A DNA stretch of 6,216 bases. It comes from Actinomycetota bacterium. Its GTDB lineage: Bacteria > Actinomycetota > Acidimicrobiia > Spongiisociales > UBA11373. Position 1 is the stretch's first letter. Every line of letters begins with the position of its first letter. This document shows positions 1 through 4,005 of the stretch, piece by piece. Made by a program: the position numbers and the translations under genes. The DNA is taken from assembly GCA_030688105.1 (NCBI GenBank), contig JAUYIV010000310.1, forward strand, positions 1-6,216. Reading direction: 5' to 3'. The notes below the pieces were generated by a model that did no database searches, had not been told where the DNA came from, and was given only the letters and a program-made list of their open reading frames with translations.

Positions 1-1386
<1,386 letters not shown>

Positions 1387-1394
1387 AGAAGCCA

Positions 1395-1415
1395 CCCGCC
1401 TCCCGCCTCCCGCCT
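1395..1415 (+). repeat. Heptanucleotide tandem repeat, CCCGCCT x3
   Basis: Three perfect head-to-tail copies of CCCGCCT start nine bases after the purH stop codon, and a decayed fourth copy (ACCGC) follows to 1420. The period of 7 does not preserve a reading frame, so this is not coding sequence. Each unit contains CCGCC, which is complementary to the GGCGG and GGAGG cores of the second heptad array at 1462-1490. I infer a possible RNA-level pairing, described under findings. Confidence 0.85.
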
Positions 1416-1461
1416 ACCGCAAGATCCTCGCTGGCTGCCGGTCGTGAGTCGAGCAGCTCCC

Positions 1462-1489
1462 GCTGGAGGCTGGCGGCTGGCGGCTGGAG
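1462..1489 (+). repeat. Heptanucleotide tandem repeat, GCTGG(A/C)G x4
   Basis: Four contiguous heptamers are visible: GCTGGAG, GCTGGCG, GCTGGCG, GCTGGAG. The array ends six bases before the purD start codon. Its last unit plus the next G forms GGAGG, so the repeat itself provides the purD Shine-Dalgarno sequence. The first unit contains a second GGAGG at 1465-1469, too far upstream to serve this start. Changes in copy number would alter the leader without touching the coding sequence. Confidence 0.85.
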
Positions 1490-1490
1490 G
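1486..1490 (+). promoter_or_regulatory. Ribosome binding site of purD (GGAGG)
   Basis: GGAGG sits five bases upstream of the GTG at 1496. It is the main support for choosing this GTG, together with the fact that the conserved VLVVGSGGREH motif begins two residues in. The site lies in the last unit of a heptad repeat and could be paired with CCGCC at 1396-1400 (one mismatch) in a folded leader. Confidence 0.75.
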
Positions 1491-1495
1491 CTCAC

Positions 1496-2758
1496 GTGAG
1501 GGTGCTGGTCGTCGGGAGCGGTGGGCGCGAGCACGCCATGGGCCGCGCCCTGGCGACGACGCCCGATATCGAGATCCTGGCTGCCCCCGGGAACCCCGGA
1601 ACCGCGCAGGTCGGTCGGAACCTCCCCATCGCCACCGACGACATCGCCGGGCTCGTCGAAGCGGCGCGCCGTGAAGAGGTCGATCTCGTGATCCCGGGGC
1701 CCGAGTCACCGCTGGTGGCCGGGCTGACCGATGCTCTCGCCGATGCCGGGATCCCCTCCTGCGGCCCGACCGCGGCGGCCGCCCGGCTCGAGGGGTCGAA
1801 GGCGTTCACCCGAAGCCTCGCCGACGCCGCCGGGGTCCCGTCGCCCGTGTTCCGGGTCGTCGGTACGACCAGCGAGATCGACGACGCCCTCGGTAGCTTC
1901 GACTCGCCCCCGGTGATCAAGGCCGACGGTCTTGCCGGCGGCAAGGGGGTGTTCCTCCCCGACACCTTTGACGAATGCGAGGAGATCGCTCGAGGCCTGC
2001 TCGCCGGCCGACTCGGCGATGCCGGCGCCACCGTGGTCTTCGAGGAGCGTCTCGTTGGGATGGAGGCCTCGCTGTTCCATGCGTGCCGGGGCACCGAGGT
2101 GGTCGCCCTCCCCCACGCCATGGACCACAAGCGCCTCTTCGACGCCGACCGGGGCCCCAACACCGGCGGGATGGGGGCGGTGAGCCCGAATCCGGTCGGC
2201 GACGCCGCACTCGAAGAAGCGACGCGTGAGCGGATCGTGCTCCCCGCGCTTCGCCGGCTCGCCGATGAGGGTTACCCGTTCCACGGATTCCTGTTCAGCG
2301 GCTTGATGATCACGACCGCCCGCCCCGTGCTCCTCGAGTTCAATGTCCGCTTGGGCGACCCGGAGGCCCAGGTCGTACTCCCCCGGCTACCCGACGGCGC
2401 CTTCGCCGAGGTGTGCGCCTGGGTGGCCGGATTGCGCGCCGATCCTCCGGAGATCGACCTCGATCCGCGTCCGACCTGCGCCGTGGTGCTGGCGGCGGAG
2501 GGTTATCCCGAGTCGCCGCGCCGCGGAGACCCGATCACGATCTCCCCCGGCCTGGACACGAAGGACCGCTGGTTCGTCCACGCCGGCACCCGGCTCTCCG
2601 ACGGAACCCTGGTCACGGACGGTGGACGCGTGGGAGCGGTTGTCTCCCGCGGCGCAACCGCCGTCGATGCCCGTCGAGGAGCGTACGACGGGGTGAGCCT
2701 CGTACAGTGGGCCGGGATGACCCACCGCAGCGACATCGGCGTGTCCCTCCATGGCTGA
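1496..2758 (+). CDS. purD: Phosphoribosylamine-glycine ligase (GAR synthetase)
   Basis: This cytoplasmic ATP-grasp enzyme joins glycine to 5-phosphoribosylamine, giving GAR, ADP and phosphate (step 2 of IMP synthesis). Its 420 residues match the usual length of about 420-430. The N-terminal domain opens with VRVLVVGSGGREHAMG, the family's glycine-rich motif. ATP-grasp signatures follow in order: KADGLAGGKGV from residue 142, HAMDHKR with GPNTGGMGA near residues 210-228, and LLEFNVRLGDPEAQ from residue 279, whose Glu and Asn are the expected metal ligands. The C-terminal domain shows AEGYPESPRRGD, FVHAGT and a terminal RSDIG. The start is GTG, supported by GGAGG five bases upstream. The last 8 bp overlap purE, indicating an operon with translational coupling. 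The leader is made of heptad repeats, which is unusual; the protein itself looks normal. Confidence 0.97.
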   Translation: MRVLVVGSGGREHAMGRALATTPDIEILAAPGNPGTAQVGRNLPIATDDIAGLVEAARREEVDLVIPGPESPLVAGLTDALADAGIPSCGPTAAAARLEGSKAFTRSLADAAGVPSPVFRVVGTTSEIDDALGSFDSPPVIKADGLAGGKGVFLPDTFDECEEIARGLLAGRLGDAGATVVFEERLVGMEASLFHACRGTEVVALPHAMDHKRLFDADRGPNTGGMGAVSPNPVGDAALEEATRERIVLPALRRLADEGYPFHGFLFSGLMITTARPVLLEFNVRLGDPEAQVVLPRLPDGAFAEVCAWVAGLRADPPEIDLDPRPTCAVVLAAEGYPESPRRGDPITISPGLDTKDRWFVHAGTRLSDGTLVTDGGRVGAVVSRGATAVDARRGAYDGVSLVQWAGMTHRSDIGVSLHG

Positions 2759-3245
2759 CCCGGTCCTCGTCTCCGTGATCGTGGGATCGGCCTCCGACGC
2801 CGACCAGATCGCGGGCTGCCGGGAGACCCTGGGACGGCTCGGGATCGGCCACGAGGCCAAGGTGCTCTCGGCCCATCGCACCCCGGACGAACTGGTCGAC
2901 TACCTCGCTGGTCTCGAGGAGCGGGGCATCGAGATCGTGATCGCCGCCGCCGGCATGGCCGCCCACCTCGCCGGGGTCGTGGCGGCCCACACCACGCTGC
3001 CGGTGCTGGGAGTACCCCTGGCCGCGGGGGCGCTGCAGGGCATCGACGCCCTGCTGTCGACGGTGCAAATGCCTCCGGGCGTTCCGGTGGCAACCCTGGG
3101 GATCGGCTCCCCGGGCGGCAAGAACGCGGCGTACCTGGCGGCCCGGATCCTGGCGCCGCGCCATCCCGAGGTGAAGAAGCGGCTCGAGGCAGCGCTTGCC
3201 GAGGATCGGGAAAGGGTGCTGGGTTTCGAGTTGCCGGAGGTGTGA
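2751..3245 (+). CDS. purE: N5-carboxyaminoimidazole ribonucleotide mutase, class I PurE
   Basis: Class I PurE converts N5-CAIR to CAIR in step 6 of IMP synthesis; it is a cytoplasmic octamer in known examples. The 164 residues fit the family. GSASD near residue 12 forms the nucleotide-binding start, and SAHRTP (residues 40-45) contains the catalytic His42. AHL at 71-73 and the run LLSTVQMPPGVPVAT are also typical of class I. The usual GGAAHLPG reads GMAAHLAG here, a substitution I believe occurs in some class I lineages. The class II pattern (GRSN in place of this loop) is absent. The ATG lies inside the end of purD (ATGGCTGA shared), and no Shine-Dalgarno precedes it (GTGTCCCTCC), so translation probably depends on termination of purD. 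PurK, the partner that makes N5-CAIR, is not in the window; non-coding repeats follow directly. Confidence 0.96.
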   Translation: MADPVLVSVIVGSASDADQIAGCRETLGRLGIGHEAKVLSAHRTPDELVDYLAGLEERGIEIVIAAAGMAAHLAGVVAAHTTLPVLGVPLAAGALQGIDALLSTVQMPPGVPVATLGIGSPGGKNAAYLAARILAPRHPEVKKRLEAALAEDRERVLGFELPEV

Positions 3246-3247
3246 GG

Positions 3248-3268
3248 GGGGCTCGCTTCGCTCGCCCC
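3248..3268 (+). terminator. Weak G/C hairpin just after purE, possible terminator
   Basis: GGGGC at 3248-3252 can pair with GCCCC at 3264-3268. A 2x2 mismatch separates this stem from a short GC/GC stem with a TTC loop. It begins three bases after the purE stop codon. There is no T-tract after it, so an intrinsic terminator call rests on position and the G/C stem alone. The stronger hairpins further downstream could equally serve this role. Confidence 0.3.
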
Positions 3269-3270
3269 GC

Positions 3271-3284
3271 AATTGGCGATTGGC
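3271..3284 (-). repeat. Heptad pair AATTGGC-GATTGGC (read as GCCAATC-GCCAATT on the minus strand)
   Basis: Two adjacent 7-bp units occupy these positions, 25 bp after purE. With the flanking GC, the 16 bases at 3269-3284 match the reverse complement of 3971-3986 at 14 of 16 positions. The partner lies exactly 700 bp downstream, on the far side of the VOC gene. These units share period and GGC core with the heptads in the purH-purD gap. Confidence 0.7.
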
Positions 3285-3296
3285 AAGAGGGGGTCC

Positions 3297-3332
3297 GGCG
3301 CGCACGCGGTCTCCGCGGCCCCCTCCGTCACC
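3297..3332 (+). repeat. 36-bp direct repeat, copy 1
   Basis: This stretch matches 3487-3522 at 33 of 36 positions, in the same orientation and 190 bp apart. It starts around GCGCACGCGGTCTCCGCGG and ends CCCCCTCCGTCACC. The end includes the CCCCCTCC block that starts element A. The match stops sharply after CC, where copy 1 continues TCGCCTTG and copy 2 enters a hairpin. Confidence 0.85.
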
Positions 3333-3370
3333 TCGCCTTGATTGCGTCTTCCCCCGGTACTCCCGGGGGA
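3319..3370 (+). repeat. Structured repeat element A
   Basis: CCCCCTCC (3319-3326) is followed by a 23-bp spacer without clear structure and then an 8-bp perfect hairpin. TCCCCCGG at 3350-3357 pairs with CCGGGGGA at 3363-3370 around a TACTC loop. In elements B and C a GCCC-TTC-GGGC stem occupies the spacer, so A looks like a diverged or rearranged copy. It could also act as a transcription terminator for the pur operon, although no T-tract follows. Confidence 0.6.
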
Positions 3371-3377
3371 TCACATG

Positions 3378-3438
3378 CCCCCTCCGGCCCTTCGGGCCAC
3401 CTCCCCCGCTGAGGGCGGGGGAGGAAAGGGGGAGGGGG
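3378..3438 (+). repeat. Structured repeat element B, full-length copy with a three-way-junction fold
   Basis: Three perfect stems nest here. The outer stem is CCCCCTCC (3378-3385) with GGAGGGGG (3431-3438), 8 bp. Inside it, GGCCC (3386-3390) pairs with GGGCC (3394-3398) around TTC. Then CCTCCCCCGC (3400-3409) pairs with GCGGGGGAGG (3415-3424) around TGAGG, 10 bp. Only A3399 and 3425-3430 remain unpaired at the junction. The CCTCCCC and GGGGAGG arms could also pair in other combinations, so more than one fold is possible. Confidence 0.75.
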
Positions 3439-3442
3439 GCAA

Positions 3443-3473
3443 CCGACCCTGTGGGCCAGACTGGACCCGTCGG
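3443..3473 (+). other. Imperfect hairpin between elements B and C
   Basis: CCGAC (3443-3447) pairs with GTCGG (3469-3473). After a 5-base one-sided loop, GGGCCA (3453-3458) pairs with TGG-A-CCC (3462-3468) around a GAC loop with one bulged A. It is unlike the C-rich elements in sequence. Function is unknown; it may be chance pairing in GC-rich DNA. Confidence 0.35.
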
Positions 3474-3486
3474 GAGGAGGCGCGCG

Positions 3487-3522
3487 GACGCGCACGCTGT
3501 CTCCGCGACCCCCTCCGTCACC
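3487..3522 (+). repeat. 36-bp direct repeat, copy 2
   Basis: This is the second copy of the repeat at 3297-3332, with three substitutions. It runs straight into the small hairpin of element C. Copy 1 instead leads into the diverged element A, so the pair marks a duplicated unit that has since changed on its 3' side. Confidence 0.85.
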
Positions 3523-3563
3523 GCCCTTCGGGCGGCGCCACCTCCCCCGGAGGCCGGGGGAGG
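3509..3563 (+). repeat. Structured repeat element C, lacking the 3' outer arm
   Basis: CCCCCTCC (3509-3516) is followed by a 6-bp hairpin, CCGCCC (3521-3526) with GGGCGG (3530-3535) around TTC. A 10-bp hairpin follows, CCTCCCCCGG (3541-3550) with CCGGGGGAGG (3554-3563) around AGG. The distal GGAGGGGG arm of element B is absent; in its place lies the promoter-like sequence of the VOC gene. Confidence 0.7.
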
Positions 3564-3573
3564 ACGCTCCGCG

Positions 3574-3579
3574 TAGAGT
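3574..3579 (+). promoter_or_regulatory. Probable -10 box of a leaderless transcript (TAGAGT)
   Basis: TAGAGT fits the actinobacterial TANNNT -10 consensus, and six bases separate it from the GTG at 3586. Transcription starting about 7 bases after the box would begin at the start codon itself. This agrees with the lack of a nearby Shine-Dalgarno; the closest GGAGG (3559-3563) is 22 bases upstream and inside a hairpin. No TTGACA-like -35 is evident, and that position falls inside the stem of element C. Confidence 0.55.
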
Positions 3580-3585
3580 TCGCCC

Positions 3586-3939
3586 GTGATCCGGGTCGGT
3601 TCGATCGTCATACGCGTCGATGACCTGCCGCGGCAAGTGGCGTTCTGGAGCGCCGCGCTCGACTACGTGCCGCGCCAGGGGGACGACGACGACTTCGCCC
3701 TGCTCCGGCCCCGGGATGGCGTGGGACCCAACCTTTCGCTCGACCTGGTTCGCTCGGAGGTGCATCTGCCGCCGAGGATCCACCTCGATCTGTACGCCGA
3801 AGACCAGGCTGTCGAGGTCCAGCGCCTGATCGCCCTCGGCGCCACCGAAGTGCATTGGGACAAGCGCCCCGCGGACGCCGACTACGTCATCCTCGCCGAC
3901 CCGGAGGGGAACCGCTTCTGCGTCATCGACGCCGGCTGA
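3586..3939 (+). CDS. VOC superfamily (glyoxalase/bleomycin-resistance-like) protein
   Basis: This is a 117-residue protein of the vicinal oxygen chelate fold, closest in style to the short 'glyoxalase-like' (Glyoxalase_6 type) domains. Two beta-alpha-beta-beta-beta halves are recognisable: IVIRVDDLPRQVAFWSAALDY at the N-terminus, and RIHLDLYAEDQ (64-74), VQRLIALGATEVHW, and ADPEGNRFCVID at the C-terminus. The metal ligands of classical family members are largely missing. The first-strand His position reads Ser6 (GSI), the C-terminal Glu position reads Cys112, and only His66 remains. It may therefore bind a ligand without metal or have an untested activity; substrate unknown. It has no signal peptide or membrane segment, so is probably cytoplasmic. 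The GTG start is supported by fold completeness and a leaderless-type -10 box. It is probably transcribed on its own, not with purE. Family assignment is sure; function is not. Confidence 0.88.
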   Translation: MIRVGSIVIRVDDLPRQVAFWSAALDYVPRQGDDDDFALLRPRDGVGPNLSLDLVRSEVHLPPRIHLDLYAEDQAVEVQRLIALGATEVHWDKRPADADYVILADPEGNRFCVIDAG

Positions 3940-3973
3940 GGACGCCCCTACGTCCCCAGGCTCGCGAAGAGCC
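3940..3973. terminator. Two tandem small hairpins in the convergent VOC-carB gap, possible bidirectional terminator
   Basis: GGACG (3940-3944) pairs with CGTCC (3951-3955) around CCCCTA. GGCTC (3959-3963) pairs with GAGCC (3969-3973) around GCGAA. Both stems are 5 bp and perfect, and the first begins immediately after the VOC stop codon. They sit where two converging genes need termination, but neither has a T-tract on either strand, so the role is inferred from position. Confidence 0.35.
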
Positions 3974-3984
3974 AATTGCCAATC
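3971..3984 (+). repeat. Heptad pair GCCAATT-GCCAATC
   Basis: Two adjacent 7-bp units occur in the VOC-carB convergent gap, 22 bp from the carB stop codon. They are the inverted partner of the pair at 3271-3284, with the two units in swapped order. GAGCC at the left edge is shared with the small hairpin at 3959-3973. Confidence 0.7.
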
Positions 3985-4005
3985 GCGTGCCGAGTGCAAC
4001 GAGGC

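Larger units (their letters stand above)
3246..3585. other. 340-bp non-coding, hairpin-rich region between purE and the VOC gene
   Basis: No reading frame here resembles a protein; frames that cross it are open only because of its GC content. It contains, in order: a weak hairpin just after purE, a pair of ATTGGC heptads, the first copy of a 36-bp direct repeat, three copies of a structured C-rich/G-rich element (A, B, C), an isolated hairpin between B and C, the second copy of the 36-bp repeat, and a -10 box for the downstream gene. The three elements share the orientation CCCCCTCC, then small hairpin or spacer, then CCCCC/GGGGG hairpin. From memory, similar palindromes (GGGGGAGGTGGC next to a GCCC-GAA-GGGC stem) are common between genes in several GC-rich bacteria, but I could not search for them. 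Confidence 0.8.

Noticed and set aside
1387..1495. Purine riboswitch or PurR-type operator in the purH-purD gap
   Set aside because: No conserved purine-riboswitch core or palindromic operator is visible; the gap is dominated by heptad repeats.
2751..3245. Class II PurE (AIR carboxylase)
   Set aside because: The SAHRTP and AAHL motifs and the VQMPPGVPVAT run are class I; the class II GRSN-type loop is absent.
3297..3563. CRISPR array
   Set aside because: Only two copies of the 36-bp repeat exist, 190 bp apart, with further unrelated repeats between them. There are no regular spacers and no cas genes.
3196..3576. Plus-strand frames inside the purE-VOC gap as possible small genes
   Set aside because: Their translations are Pro/Arg/Gly runs generated by the C-rich and G-rich repeats, and they lack plausible start context or family likeness.
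2613..3611. 332-codon minus-strand frame crossing purE and the repeat region
   Set aside because: It is low-complexity, joins the antisense of purE with hairpin repeats, and has no conserved domain; long frames open by chance at this GC content.
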